From positions 1,159,001-1,223,000 of the forward strand of contig NZ_CP036433.1 in the NCBI RefSeq assembly GCF_007751035.1: a stretch of DNA of 64,000 bases. The letters run 5' to 3'. Positions 16,497 to 26,874 of the stretch are shown piece after piece (the stretch's first letter is position 1; each line of letters opens with the position of its first letter). The DNA is from Lignipirellula cremea (lineage in GTDB: Bacteria; Planctomycetota; Planctomycetia; Pirellulales; Pirellulaceae). The translations under genes were made by a program, and so were the position numbers. The notes below the pieces were generated by a model. The model did no database searches. It worked only from the letters and a program-made list of their open reading frames with translations, and was not told where the DNA came from.

Positions 16497-16846
16497 CGCT
16501 CACCACCACCAAAAGAGAAGCCGCGTATTATCGCCAGAAACACCGGCGACGGCCGTCGGATTGTCGCATGACGTCGGGGGACAGATCGCCGAGAAAATTG
16601 GAGTCTCCCCTGTAATTTAACACGAAATCCTCCCGGCATGAAGTTCCGCGGCGCCCGGCCCGGGCGGGAATCGTGGATTCGCGTCTGAGTTGACGCGGTT
16701 TTCGGTCAGGGGTAGCATCAAGAGGAACGCTCGGGGGTTCCCTGTCGGTCTTATTCCCCCGGGCAGGATTGACCTTTTCGCTTTCCATCCTGTTCTGCGC
16801 CCATCCTGTAGCATGGCGCCGGACCTTTTCCGATGGTTTTTCCGTG
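16497..16846. other. Divergent promoter region, no motif identified
   Basis: 350 bp between the divergently transcribed kinase and toroid-repeat genes. Both promoters should lie here. I found no convincing -35/-10 pair or palindrome. Confidence 0.4.
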
Positions 16847-18526
16847 ATGAATTGCTTCCGCCTGGACTGTTTTCCTGTGCTTATCCCTCGCAAATCGCTG
16901 CCGCGTATGGCTTGCCTGGTCGTACTGCTGGGAATGGCGGTCGCCTGGGCCGGACCGACTCCGGCCTGTGCCTATTCGCCCGAAAGTCCCGAAGTCAAAG
17001 CGATGATCGCCAAGGCGGTGGGCTTCCTGTCCAACTACTCGACGCCGGCCAATTCGCTGGACGCCAACGGCGAGCGGGCTCTGATCGCCATTGCCCTGCA
17101 TAAAGCGGATGTGCCCGATTCCCACCCTCGCATCAAGGACGGCATTGAGCGTGCTGTCGCCACGGCAACTAAGATCAGTCAGAAAGGCGATCGAGGCGAA
17201 CTCGATATCGGCTCGATTTACGCCCCCTGCCTGATGGCGATCCTGCTGGCCGAAATCGATCCGGTCCGGTATCGTCCCCAGCTGCAGATCTACCAGAACT
17301 TTATCCACGCCCGCCAGAAAGCCGAAGGCGGCTGGACCTACGGCCGCCAGGGCAGCGATCGCGGCGATACCTCGCAAACGCAGTATTCGGTGCTGGCGAT
17401 GTGGACGCTGGAAAACGCCGGCTTGCGTTCGCCCACCGAGCGGATCGAAGGCGTCGCCAACTGGTTGCTCCGCGTGCAATCGAAAAACGGAGCCTTTCAG
17501 TATCAGCCGTATATCCCCGAAACCTGGATGGGGAACGACAATGACGCAACCTCATTGACCCTCTGCGGCGCCGGCATGGGCAGCATTTATATCTGCTGCG
17601 ACATGCTGGGCATTGCCTCGGAAAAACTCGATACGGGCCTGAAACTGCCCCCGGCTTTGACCTTTGTCAAAGAAGAAGAGGCCCTGCAGAAACGTACGCC
17701 TACCGGGCGCGTGCCGTTGAATGTTGTCCGCAACAGCCAGGCCGCCGGCGCCCGGTATGTGGCCGGCAACTGGAAAGCGGATTCCGAAGAATGGAGCATG
17801 TACTGTCTGTACGCTTATGAACGTTACTTCAGTTTCCGCGAACTGGCCGAGGGCGACGGCAATCTGGAACCGGTCTGGTACAACAAGGGCGTTGAACATC
17901 TCAAGAAGAAACAGACGGAAGACGGCAGCTGGACCGTTGGCAGCTCGCCGCATGGCGCCCAGACCGCCTTTGGCATTCTGTTCCTGACCCGCAGCACCAA
18001 AAAAGCGATCGGCAAGGCGATCCTCAACGAAGGGGTGATGCGCGGCGGACTCGGGCTGTCGGGCGACACCAGCCAGGTGCGCATGAGAAACGGTCGCGTG
18101 GTCGCCGTGCCGGTCGCCAAATCGTTCGACGATCTGATGACCCTTCTCGACGATCCGGCCAGCGGCGAACTCGATATTCTGGCCAGCTTTCCCGATCAGA
18201 TTGAGATTTCCCAGGACCCGGCCCAGTACGCCCGGAACGCGGCCCGCCTGCGCGGGTTCGCCGCGCATGAATCGTTCGAGGTTCGGCTGGTGGCGATGCG
18301 AGCGCTGGCCAAAACGGGCGACCTGGATAATGTGCCGGCCCTGCTTTACGCCCTGAGCGATCCGGACTGGCGCGTGGTGAAAGAAGCCCGCGACGGTTTA
18401 CGCTTTATGAGCCGGAATATCGACGGCTACGGTCTGACGTCGAAATCCAGCGCCGTGGAACGGAAGCAGATTGAGAACAAATGGCGGGACTGGTACCGCT
18501 CGATCCGCCCCGACGCTGACATTTAA
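16847..18526 (+). CDS. Secreted alpha/alpha-toroid (prenyltransferase/squalene cyclase-like) repeat protein with HEAT-like tail
   Basis: 559 residues from the ATG at 16847; the frame opens earlier (16769), but this start gives a signal peptide (MACLVVLLGMAVAWAGPTPACA). Two or more repeats of the squalene-cyclase/prenyltransferase toroid type are visible: GGWTYGRQGSDRGDTSQTQY (~160) and EDGSWTVGSSPHGAQTAFGI (~360). Catalytic DxDD or zinc-ligand motifs of the true enzymes are not evident, so it is more likely a structural or carbohydrate-related toroid domain than a cyclase. The last ~120 residues resemble HEAT repeats (VRLVAMRALAKTGDLDNVPA, then LLYALSDPDWRVVKEARDGL). The next gene, 147 bp downstream on the same strand, is a membrane protein; the pair may form an operon. 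Confidence 0.8.
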   Translation: MNCFRLDCFPVLIPRKSLPRMACLVVLLGMAVAWAGPTPACAYSPESPEVKAMIAKAVGFLSNYSTPANSLDANGERALIAIALHKADVPDSHPRIKDGIERAVATATKISQKGDRGELDIGSIYAPCLMAILLAEIDPVRYRPQLQIYQNFIHARQKAEGGWTYGRQGSDRGDTSQTQYSVLAMWTLENAGLRSPTERIEGVANWLLRVQSKNGAFQYQPYIPETWMGNDNDATSLTLCGAGMGSIYICCDMLGIASEKLDTGLKLPPALTFVKEEEALQKRTPTGRVPLNVVRNSQAAGARYVAGNWKADSEEWSMYCLYAYERYFSFRELAEGDGNLEPVWYNKGVEHLKKKQTEDGSWTVGSSPHGAQTAFGILFLTRSTKKAIGKAILNEGVMRGGLGLSGDTSQVRMRNGRVVAVPVAKSFDDLMTLLDDPASGELDILASFPDQIEISQDPAQYARNAARLRGFAAHESFEVRLVAMRALAKTGDLDNVPALLYALSDPDWRVVKEARDGLRFMSRNIDGYGLTSKSSAVERKQIENKWRDWYRSIRPDADI

Positions 18527-18672
18527 GGACGTCCCCCCGCGGCAGGAAATTGTCGTCGTTCTGTTTCGCGGTTGCCGGAGTTTTCGGCTAAAATAAGCAG
18601 CTTGCCTGCGGCCCGGATGGGCTCAACCTGCCCGTGTTTGATCCTTTGTCATTCCTTCAGAAATAACCGGCT

Positions 18673-19566
18673 GTGGCGACTTCTGCATCTTCTTCCAACT
18701 CGCCGCGCCGCTGGGCTTCGCAGACGGGCGTTTCCAACTACGACCGGGTCGCGGGCCTGTTGCTGGCGTTGCTGGCCCTGCTCGGCCTGACGGTGACGCT
18801 GCTGTTCCTGGTCTGGTTGACGACGATCCTGCAGTTCAAAACCAAAGCGGTGCCGGTGGAATATATCCCCGAGCTGGGCGGCCGCGGAGCGGCTGCTGCG
18901 GGCGTTGCTCGCGATCTGGAAGAGCCCGGGATGGAAGAGCTGGCCGATGTGCAGGAACCGCAGATTTCCGACACGCTGGAGGCCGTGACCGACGCCGCTT
19001 CCTCCGTTTCCGGCGCCATTGAAGCGGTCGAAGGGAACGCCGCCCTGATGGGCTCTGGATCGGGCCTGGGCGACAGCCGCGCCGAAGGTCCCGGCGGCGA
19101 AGGCGATTCCGACGGCGTGCCCGAAGCGGAACGCTGGCAGATCAAATGGAGCACCAATAGCCGCCAGGCGTACGCCCAGCAGCTGGACTTTTTCAAGATC
19201 CACCTGGGGCTGATCGGCGGCGGACAAGCTCGCATCGATTACGCTTCCGATCTCTCCTCCGCCAAACCCAAAACGTATTCGGTCGCCAACGGCTCGCAGG
19301 AGAAGCGGCTGTACTTCAATTACGCCGGCGGACCGATGCGCGATCTCGACCTGAGCCTGCTGGAAGCGGCCGGGCTGAAGACCAAAGGCCGCGAACCGCT
19401 GCAGTTTTTCCCGCCGGAGACAACCGCCCGGCTGCTGCAGATTGAGCTGGCCAAGGCGGGACGACCGCTGGAAGAGATTCGCAAAACGGTCTTCGGCGTC
19501 CGCGGATCGGCCGGATCTTACGAGTTTTACGTGATCGAGCAGACCTTAGGCCGGCCCCGCGGATAG
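18673..19566 (+). CDS. Single-span membrane protein of unknown function
   Basis: 297 residues from a GTG at 18673. A basic N-terminus is followed by a membrane segment at ~27-50 (LLLALLALLGLTVTLLFLVW), then an acidic/Gly-rich disordered stretch (~60-155). A folded C-terminal domain (~155-297) contains QLDFFKIHLGLIGGGQARID and ends with FYVIEQTLGRP. The topology, a short cytoplasmic tail with one span and a periplasmic domain, resembles TonB/TolA-like or ExbD-associated proteins, but no such motif is certain. It follows the toroid-repeat gene and may work with it. Confidence 0.7.
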   Translation: MATSASSSNSPRRWASQTGVSNYDRVAGLLLALLALLGLTVTLLFLVWLTTILQFKTKAVPVEYIPELGGRGAAAAGVARDLEEPGMEELADVQEPQISDTLEAVTDAASSVSGAIEAVEGNAALMGSGSGLGDSRAEGPGGEGDSDGVPEAERWQIKWSTNSRQAYAQQLDFFKIHLGLIGGGQARIDYASDLSSAKPKTYSVANGSQEKRLYFNYAGGPMRDLDLSLLEAAGLKTKGREPLQFFPPETTARLLQIELAKAGRPLEEIRKTVFGVRGSAGSYEFYVIEQTLGRPRG

Positions 19567-19635
19567 CAACCTCCGGGGTACAGGGCGCCGGTCCTTCGAT
19601 ATCTGCGTCCTCCGTCCCACCGAAGTCGCCGGCGA

Positions 19636-22600
19636 TTAGCCGTTGCGGCTTGTGGAGGCGCCGTGCGAAGAGGGACTGCCGGGCTGGGTGTACTTGCGGA
19701 TGATGGCGGTCAATTCGGCCTGATCAATCGGTTTCGCCAGGTAGTCGTCGCAGCCGATGCTCAGGCAGTGTTCCCGGTCGCCCCGCATGGCGCTGGCGGT
19801 CAAGGCGATGATGGGGATTCTGCAGCCCTGCTTGCGCAGCTGGGCGACTGTCTGGTAGCCGTCCATCTCGGGCATGTGCATGTCCATCAGGATTAAATCG
19901 TACGGCGCGTCGGGGTCGCAGTCGGCCATCCGCGCCAGCGCTTCGACGCCGTTGTTGGCGACCGTTACCTGGGCGTTATGCGATTCCAGCAGGCGGGTCA
20001 GCAGGAACTGAATGCCGCGGGTGTCCTCGGCCAGCAGGATCCGACAGGACAGATCCAGCGGGGCCGACGACGCGCTGTCGTCGGTGCGGGTGCGGGCCAC
20101 TTCTTCGGCTCGAACGCGCGGGACGTCATCGAGAGGGCCGACGGCGATGCGGGCGGTGAAGGTACTGCCCTGCCCGACCTCGCTATGAACGGAGATATCG
20201 CCGCCTAGCGCCTGGGCCAGGCGTTTGCTGATCGCCAGTCCCAGTCCGGTGCCGCCGAAGCGACGGGTCGTGGATTCGTCGGCCTGGGTAAACGGCTGGA
20301 ACAACCGCTCGGCTTCGTTGACGGAAACGCCCATGCCTGTATCCTTCACCTGGATCTCCAGTCGCGGCGGATCCTGCTCCAGCAGCATCGTGGTGACGTT
20401 GACGCCGCCGGTCGCCGTGAACTTGATGGCGTTGCCGATCAGGTTGATGAGAATCTGCCGCACGCGTACGGGATCGGTGAGGATCGTTTCCGGCATCGAG
20501 CTGGCGAAAGAGACTTCAAAATTGAGCCCGCTTTCTTCGGCGCGGGCGGCCATCAGATCGCACACATCCAGCAGCAGGTGCGTGGGCGAGGTGCGGGTGT
20601 GGTCAATCTCCAGCTTGCCGGCTTCAATTTTTGACAGGTCGAGAATATCGTTCACCAGCTCCGCCAGGTAATTCCCGCTGCGGCGGATAATCTGGAGCGA
20701 CTTCCGCGGATCCGGCTGGGTTTCATTCGCCAGGAGCAGTTCGGTTAAACCCAGGATCGTCGTCATGGGGGTGCGGATCTCATGGCTCATGTTGGCCAGG
20801 AACGCGCTTTTGGCCGCGCTGGCGGCTTCCGCCGCGGCGCGTGCTTTTTCCAGTTCCTGCAGCGTATTCATCTGCATGGTGACGTCGTTCTGGATGCCGA
20901 CAAAGTGCGTCAGGCGGTTCTCTTCGTCGCGGACGGCGGTCACCGTCAGATCGTTATAGAACGGTTCGCCGTTTTTCCTGTAGTTGAGCAGTACGGCCCG
21001 GTGGGTTTCGCCCGCCTGGATGGCGGCCCGCAACTCGTTAATTTGATTGCGGTCGGTTTCGGGTCCCTGCAGGAAACGACAGTTCTGGCCGATCACGTCG
21101 GCGGCCGCATAGCCGGTGATTTGTTCAAACCCGGCATTGGCGAAAATAATGGGTCGGTCTTCCTGCTGCACATCGACCAGCAGGACGCCGTTGACGGCCG
21201 AGGCAATCGCCTTTTCCTGCAGACGCTGCCATTGCTGCGCCTGGACCTGTTCGGTGATGTCGCGTTCAATTTTCGACACGCCGGCGAGCGCACCGCCCAG
21301 GTCGTAATATGGCGCCATCCCCAGCGAAACCCACAGCCGCTCGCCGTCTCTGCTTATGCGTTCTGTTTCAAAGCCGCGGATTCGCTCCCCTTTTTTCACC
21401 CGGGCGATCATCTGTCTGCTTTCTTCGACCCGTTCCGGCGGCAGGATGATCTCGATCGACTGACCGATCGCTTCCTCTTCTTTGTAGCCGTATAGGGTTT
21501 CCGCTCCTTTATTCCAGGAGAGGATGCGGTTCTCCAGATCGATCTGCAGGATGGCGTCGCCCGAGGTCTGCACGACCGAAGCCAGGCGTTTGGTTTCCGC
21601 CTCGGCCAGTTTGACCGCGCGCATGTCGATGAGGGTCAGCACTACGCCGTCGACCCGCGGGCCGGCCTGGTACGGCAACAATCGCAGCAGGTAGCTTTCT
21701 CCCTGGTTGTCGGTCGTTTCGTATTCGATCCGTTCTCCTGACTGCAGCACCTGTTCAATCTCGGCCAGCAGGGTGGGACGCTGCATGTTGTGGGCGAAGC
21801 TCTCGATCTTGCGGCCCAGATCCTGTGGCATCAGGTGAAAGACTTTGGTCATTCGCGGGGTAAATTTCCTGATGCACAGTTCGCGATCCAGGAAGATCAC
21901 GCCGACATCGGTGCTGAGCAGCAGGTTATCCATGTCGTCGGTCATTTCCGTCAGCTCGGCGATTTTCCGCTGATGCTCGGCGTTGACCGTGTAGAGCTCT
22001 TCGTTGACGGAATGCAGCTCTTCATTTGTGCTCTGCAGCTCTTCGTTGGAAGCGATCAGCTCTTCATTGGCGGCCTGCAGTTCTTCGTTGCTGGTTTCCA
22101 GCTCTTCGATCACCGCATGCAGGTTCTCTTTGGTTACCCGAAGTTCCGACTCCAGCCCTTCGGTGTGGCGGGCGGTCGCCTCGTCGACGGGAATTTCGTC
22201 AGGAGTCGAAGCGGGGGCCGGCTGGTCGTCGTAAAAACTGACCAGCAGATGCGTCATGCCGCTCCGCTGGTCCTGGGTGGGCGCGACCTCCAGCGATAGC
22301 TGCCGCTGGACGTCCCCCTGCTGGATCCGCAGGCCGCTGTAACGCACCGTTTTTTGATCGTTCAGGGCATGCTGCAGGGCGCCCGCCAAAGTAGTGCGCA
22401 GCGACGGATCGATCAGCTGCAGCAGATGGGTGGAGGGTCGGCCGCCGCGGATGCGGAGATACGATTCCGCCCCGCCGAACGTATGCAGCAGCTCAAACTG
22501 CTGATCCACCAGCACGCTGGGCGGCATGAAACGGTTGAGCAACTGATCGTAGGTGCGGGCCAGGGAATCGGCCGGACGCGGCCCGGCCGGACGCATGGCG

Positions 22601-24171
22601 GTCGCCGAGCTTCCGGGCAGGTTCGTGTTGGACAGGGGCAGTCGCATGTCGCGGGGTAACTGACTGTCGCGGCGTTTTCGGTAAAGGCGCCAGTGCTTGT
22701 CGATCGGCTCAAATTCGTCCTCCAACTCGCCGGGCGTTTCACTGGGACCCAGCAGCAGGAAGCCCTGCGTCTTCAAGCCAAAGTGGAACAGCGACAGCGC
22801 CTTGCGCTGCGCCAGCGGCTGCAGGTAGATCAACAAGTTACGGCAGGAAACCAGATCCAGCCGCGTGAACGGAGCGTCGGCGATAATGCTATGCCGGGCG
22901 AAGACGACCATCTGTCGGATCGATTTGTCGACCAGAAACCCGTCGGCCGTTTCCTGGAAATATCTCTCTTTCCGCTCGGGCGAAACATCGACCAGCGACG
23001 ACGGGCCGTACAGTCCCGCGCTAGCGGTCGCCAGGGAACCGCGATGGACATCGGTCGCAAAAATTTTGACAAGCCGCTTGATGTTCGCACTGGCCAGGGC
23101 TTCGTCGAACAGAATCGCCATGCTGTACGCCTCTTCGCCCGTGGCGCAGCCGGCGATCCAGACACGGATCTCGGCGTCGTCGTCGCGGGGCTCTTCGATC
23201 AGCGGCCGGATCACCTCTTGTTCCAGCCGGGCGAACGCTTCGCCGTCGCGGAAAAACCGGGTGACGCCAATCAGCAGGTCTTTGTACAGCAGGTTTCGTT
23301 CTTCGGACTCCGCCTGGAACAGCTTGCTGTAGTCTTCGATCTGCGGCACTCCCAGGATCGCCATGCGCCGCTCGATGCGGCGTTGTACCGTCGTTGGCTT
23401 GTACTGTGAAAAGTCGATGGCGTATTCGGCCCGCAGCAGACGAAAGATATGGTCGAGAGGGCCGTCTTTCCCCTGCAGCATGCAGTCTTCGGCCAGCGCT
23501 GACGGGCTGAGCCGATGATCCTTGTACCGCATGAGCGCTTCCGGAATCACATCCGGCGGGAGAATCAGATTCACCGTTCCCGTCTGCTGCGCGGCCAGCG
23601 GCATGCCGTCGAAACGGGCCGTATCCTCGCTCTGACAAATCACCAGTCCGCCGGCCTCGCTGATATCGACCACACCGCGGGAGCCGTCGCTGCCTGTGCC
23701 GGACAGGATCACGCCAATGGCCTGGGCGCCGACATCTTCCGCCAGCGAACGGAAGAAGTGATCGATCGGCAACGTAAAGCCGTGCCGGGGATCCTTGTCG
23801 GTCAGCAAGAGCCGGCCGTGGGAGATGATCATCTCTTTCTTGGGCGGGATCAGGTAGATCGCGTTCGGCTCGACTTCGACCCCGTTTTCCACCATCCGCA
23901 CGGGCATACGGGTCTGGCGGCGGAGCAGGTGGTCCATCTGGGATTTAAAGTCCGGCGACAAGTGCTGCAGGACAATGAACGCCATCCCGGTGTCGATCGG
24001 AGTGGCCGCAAACATCCGTTCCAGGGCTTCCAGACCACCGGCCGAGGCGCCAACCCCGACGATAAAGAATGGGGATGCATTCTGTTCAGGGCTGGGGCTG
24101 TCGGGGGGCGTGCCGTCGGAGTCTTGCTCCGGGCATGAGCGATCTTGCTGCTCGGGCGGCTGGTCTGTCAT
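19636..24171 (-). CDS. CheB-CheR-PAS-histidine kinase-receiver hybrid sensor
   Basis: 1511 residues from the ATG at 24171. The domains in order are as follows. CheB methylesterase, ~35-225, with catalytic Ser in GASAGG, His in LQHLSPDF and Asp in GTGSDG. CheR methyltransferase, ~240-500, with [17 protein letters not shown] Glu-rich coiled coil, ~677-740 (repeats of ELQSTNEEL type). Three PAS-like domains, ~745-1105. HisKA with [10 protein letters not shown] at ~1124, a HATPase with N-box LIGNAIKFT at ~1240 and GTGLGL, and a receiver with Asp in [13 protein letters not shown] at ~1427 and KPID. Such hybrids link methylation-type chemistry to phosphorelay signalling. No receptor or cheA is nearby, so the pathway is unknown. 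Confidence 0.95.
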   Translation of the reverse strand: MTDQPPEQQDRSCPEQDSDGTPPDSPSPEQNASPFFIVGVGASAGGLEALERMFAATPIDTGMAFIVLQHLSPDFKSQMDHLLRRQTRMPVRMVENGVEVEPNAIYLIPPKKEMIISHGRLLLTDKDPRHGFTLPIDHFFRSLAEDVGAQAIGVILSGTGSDGSRGVVDISEAGGLVICQSEDTARFDGMPLAAQQTGTVNLILPPDVIPEALMRYKDHRLSPSALAEDCMLQGKDGPLDHIFRLLRAEYAIDFSQYKPTTVQRRIERRMAILGVPQIEDYSKLFQAESEERNLLYKDLLIGVTRFFRDGEAFARLEQEVIRPLIEEPRDDDAEIRVWIAGCATGEEAYSMAILFDEALASANIKRLVKIFATDVHRGSLATASAGLYGPSSLVDVSPERKERYFQETADGFLVDKSIRQMVVFARHSIIADAPFTRLDLVSCRNLLIYLQPLAQRKALSLFHFGLKTQGFLLLGPSETPGELEDEFEPIDKHWRLYRKRRDSQLPRDMRLPLSNTNLPGSSATAMRPAGPRPADSLARTYDQLLNRFMPPSVLVDQQFELLHTFGGAESYLRIRGGRPSTHLLQLIDPSLRTTLAGALQHALNDQKTVRYSGLRIQQGDVQRQLSLEVAPTQDQRSGMTHLLVSFYDDQPAPASTPDEIPVDEATARHTEGLESELRVTKENLHAVIEELETSNEELQAANEELIASNEELQSTNEELHSVNEELYTVNAEHQRKIAELTEMTDDMDNLLLSTDVGVIFLDRELCIRKFTPRMTKVFHLMPQDLGRKIESFAHNMQRPTLLAEIEQVLQSGERIEYETTDNQGESYLLRLLPYQAGPRVDGVVLTLIDMRAVKLAEAETKRLASVVQTSGDAILQIDLENRILSWNKGAETLYGYKEEEAIGQSIEIILPPERVEESRQMIARVKKGERIRGFETERISRDGERLWVSLGMAPYYDLGGALAGVSKIERDITEQVQAQQWQRLQEKAIASAVNGVLLVDVQQEDRPIIFANAGFEQITGYAAADVIGQNCRFLQGPETDRNQINELRAAIQAGETHRAVLLNYRKNGEPFYNDLTVTAVRDEENRLTHFVGIQNDVTMQMNTLQELEKARAAAEAASAAKSAFLANMSHEIRTPMTTILGLTELLLANETQPDPRKSLQIIRRSGNYLAELVNDILDLSKIEAGKLEIDHTRTSPTHLLLDVCDLMAARAEESGLNFEVSFASSMPETILTDPVRVRQILINLIGNAIKFTATGGVNVTTMLLEQDPPRLEIQVKDTGMGVSVNEAERLFQPFTQADESTTRRFGGTGLGLAISKRLAQALGGDISVHSEVGQGSTFTARIAVGPLDDVPRVRAEEVARTRTDDSASSAPLDLSCRILLAEDTRGIQFLLTRLLESHNAQVTVANNGVEALARMADCDPDAPYDLILMDMHMPEMDGYQTVAQLRKQGCRIPIIALTASAMRGDREHCLSIGCDDYLAKPIDQAELTAIIRKYTQPGSPSSHGASTSRNG

Positions 24172-24654
24172 CGTGAATCACTCCTCCTCGTCCTGTTAGG
24201 TTACGAGACGGAAAAGCAAACTTCGTGCCATCGGGGTCGGCCCCTGGAAGAACGGCCCAAGCGAAGGGGTTTTGCCGTCGGTGGTCGCCTTGCATCTCAC
24301 GGATTTGCCAGGGTTTCGGGCGATCTCGAAGTGGTAGACAGGGTTTCCGTCAGAGTGTGGTGGAATTGCCTACTGTTCCATGGCGGAGAGCTGGATGGCG
24401 TGCGTCCGGTCTGGTCTCGCGGCGACCAGGCTGTCATTTCGGAGCCAACCAGGCCGCTTGCCGTTCACCATCGATCCGTGGGAAATTTGAACCGCATTTC
24501 CCGGCCGGCGACAACAGCCGGACCCGGTTTGCGGGCGCGTTTCTTGCGGACGAAATGACGCCTTGCCAGGATTTTGTTGTTAGAATCGGAGCGTTTCCCC
24601 CGCCTTGCGCCCGGTCTTGCCGGTCGGTTATTGCCCTTTATGAGGAATGGTTCC
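24172..24654. other. Divergent intergenic region, no motif identified
   Basis: About 480 bp between the sensor hybrid and the FG-GAP gene. No repeat, hairpin or clear promoter stood out. Confidence 0.4.
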
Positions 24655-25932
24655 ATGTTGTCTGCTCGTCCGATATTTGGCTGGTTGTCCCAGGCGGCAA
24701 CGGGGCTCGCTCTGGCTGTGGCCGTGGGAGGTTCGGCTTTGGCTGCCGAAAACGGAACGCATACGCTGCGGACCTTTCGCAAAATTGCCCTGACCGACAA
24801 ATTCTTCAGCGAAGGGATGCACCAGGGCGACTTCAACCACGACGGCAAAACCGATGTGGTCGCCGGCCCTTACTGGTACGCGGGCCCCGATTTCCAGACC
24901 GCGCATCAAATCTGGGAGCCGAAGGAGTTTGATCCGCATGGCTACTCCGACGCCTTTTTGATGTTCGTCGGCGATTTTAACGACGACGGCTGGGATGATC
25001 CGCTGGTCGTGGGCTTCCCCGGCAAGGAAGCATTCTGGTACGAGAATCCCCGCGGCGAAGGGGACTGGAAGCGGCACACGGCCTTTCCGGTCGTCGATAA
25101 TGAATCACCCTGCTTCGGCGATATCAATGGCGACGGTCGGCCCGAGTTGTTGTTCCATACCCAGGGCGTGGTCGGCTATGCGTCGTACAACCCGAAGCAG
25201 CCGCAGGCCGAGTGGACGTTTCATGCCGTTTCCGAAAAAGGCAGCTGGAGCCGTTTCCAGCATGGCTTTGGTTTTGGCGATATCAACGGCGACTCCCGTC
25301 CCGACCTGATGATGCGGGAAGGCTGGTGGGAGCAGCCGGCCCAGCCGCAGGAAGGCCCCTGGACGTTCCACAAATTTGACTTCGGTTCCGGCGGCGCGCA
25401 AATGTTCGCTTACGATATCGATGGCGACGGTGACAACGATGTCGTCACCAGCCTGCAGGCGCACGGTTATGGAGTGGTCTGGTTTGAGAACCAGCCGACC
25501 GCCGACGGCCAGATCGGCTTTGAGAAGCATACGATCGTCGGCGCGGAGACTTCAGAGAATGCCTATGGCGTGAAATTCTCGCAGCCGCACGCGATTGACC
25601 TTGCCGATGTCGACGGCGACGGCCTGCTCGATATCATCACCGGCAAACGCTACTGGGCTCACGGCCCCAAAGGCGATCAGGAGCCCGGAGCGCCGGCCGT
25701 GAACTACTGGTTCCAGCTGGTCCGCGGGGACGACGGGGCCGAATTTGTGCCGCACCAGATTGATGACGACTCCGGCGTCGGCACGCAAGTGATCGCCGCC
25801 GACGTCACCAACGACGGTCTGGTCGACGTGATCGTCGGCAACAAGAAAGGGCATTTTGTCTTCGTGCAGGAAACGCAGCAGGTCGACGAAGCCGCCTGGC
25901 GGGCCGCCCAGCCGAAAAAGAAAACGAAGTAA
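24655..25932 (+). CDS. Secreted FG-GAP/VCBS repeat protein
   Basis: 425 residues from the ATG at 24655, chosen because GAGGAA lies 7 bases upstream and a signal peptide follows (GLALAVAVGGSALA). At least seven Asp-rich loops of the calcium-binding FG-GAP type are present (GDFNHDGKTD, GDFNDDGWDD, GDINGDGRPE, GDINGDSRPD, YDIDGDGDND, ADVDGDGLLD, ADVTNDGLVD), spaced as blades of a seven-bladed beta-propeller. These proteins are exported, bind Ca2+ and are common in planctomycetes. No catalytic motif is seen; a role in binding polysaccharide or other proteins is inference. Confidence 0.9.
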   Translation: MLSARPIFGWLSQAATGLALAVAVGGSALAAENGTHTLRTFRKIALTDKFFSEGMHQGDFNHDGKTDVVAGPYWYAGPDFQTAHQIWEPKEFDPHGYSDAFLMFVGDFNDDGWDDPLVVGFPGKEAFWYENPRGEGDWKRHTAFPVVDNESPCFGDINGDGRPELLFHTQGVVGYASYNPKQPQAEWTFHAVSEKGSWSRFQHGFGFGDINGDSRPDLMMREGWWEQPAQPQEGPWTFHKFDFGSGGAQMFAYDIDGDGDNDVVTSLQAHGYGVVWFENQPTADGQIGFEKHTIVGAETSENAYGVKFSQPHAIDLADVDGDGLLDIITGKRYWAHGPKGDQEPGAPAVNYWFQLVRGDDGAEFVPHQIDDDSGVGTQVIAADVTNDGLVDVIVGNKKGHFVFVQETQQVDEAAWRAAQPKKKTK

Positions 25933-26510
25933 CGCCCCAGCGGACAGGAAACTTTCGCACTGCCCGAATTCGACCGTCCTGCGTCATTTGCGGGGACCGC
26001 GAAATGAATGACCGCGAGGCCTGGAGTCGCTGCAGAGAACTGCTGCCAGGCGGCACGGCAATCCAAGAGAATGCGCTTGATTCGGCCTGGCCGGACTCCT
26101 ACCTTTCTTGACAAGAGTCTCGTTGATTTCTGAAGCGGGGGGCGATCGCCGCCCCGCGCTATCCGGCCTGCAGAGCCGACGCAAGTACTTTCCCGTCTGC
26201 AGCGATCCGGTCCTGCATTTCCCTGCCCGCCGACAGTCGTTGCGGGAGTTAGCGCTGCGCGGTACTGGACAAATTGCGGTAAAGGCCGTCAATTTCCGTG
26301 GATACGTCAAAAAGGAGCGGACGCATCAGGAAGAATCGCCGGCCGATGTCAGGGGGAGTAACGCCCCCGCCAAGCGAAGAAAACGCGATTTGATACCACG
26401 GGAGCGCCTCCGCAAAGCGAAGAAATCGCAGTTTGATACCACACCCGCACGGCCCCCATCGGTCCTTTTCCAGAACGACGAAACGAACTGCCGTCGTCCT
26501 TCTTTTCGCC
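25933..26510. other. Intergenic region with an imperfect ~43-bp tandem repeat
   Basis: About 580 bp between convergent genes. The segment AAGCGAAGAAAACGCGATTT at 26372 onward and AAGCGAAGAAATCGCAGTTT at 26415 onward both continue into GATACCAC and belong to units of ~43-45 bp (26355-26399 and 26400-26442). No gene was recognised. Confidence 0.6.
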
Positions 26511-26831
26511 TTATCCGACCTGTTCGCGCAGCCATTGCTGGTAGCCTTCGCTGGCTGCGGTGATGGGGGCGGCAAGGATTTCAGGTTCGTCGTACGGATG
26601 CGCCTGGCGGATCGCTTGTTCCAGCCCCGCCCAGGCGGTCGCCACGGTTTTGATGGTCAGACGCCATTCTTCCGCCGTTTCGATCCGGTCCTGCCAGCGA
26701 TAGATGCTGGTGATCGGGCCGCTGATCTGCACACAGGCGGCCAGTCGCCGATCGACCAGCAAGCGGGCGATTTGTTCGGCGTCGTGGCGGGAGTCGGTCG
26801 TCGAGGTGACTTGCATCAGGTCGGACGTCAT
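26511..26831 (-). CDS. cutA: CutA-like protein (divalent cation tolerance family)
   Basis: 106 residues, the normal CutA size. Family-typical stretches are AEQIARLLVDRRLAACVQI (~18-36), ITSIYRWQDRIETAEEW (~40-56), TIKT, and HPYDEPEILAAPI (~82-94). CutA forms very stable trimers with a ferredoxin-like fold. The metal-tolerance role was proposed from E. coli and remains unclear. It lies 43 bp past the 3' end of the regulator gene and is on the same strand, so they may be cotranscribed. Confidence 0.95.
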   Translation of the reverse strand: MTSDLMQVTSTTDSRHDAEQIARLLVDRRLAACVQISGPITSIYRWQDRIETAEEWRLTIKTVATAWAGLEQAIRQAHPYDEPEILAAPITAASEGYQQWLREQVG

Positions 26832-26874
26832 GGCACGGCATTCGGGGAAAGCAGGGCGGCGGACTGGGCGTGCA

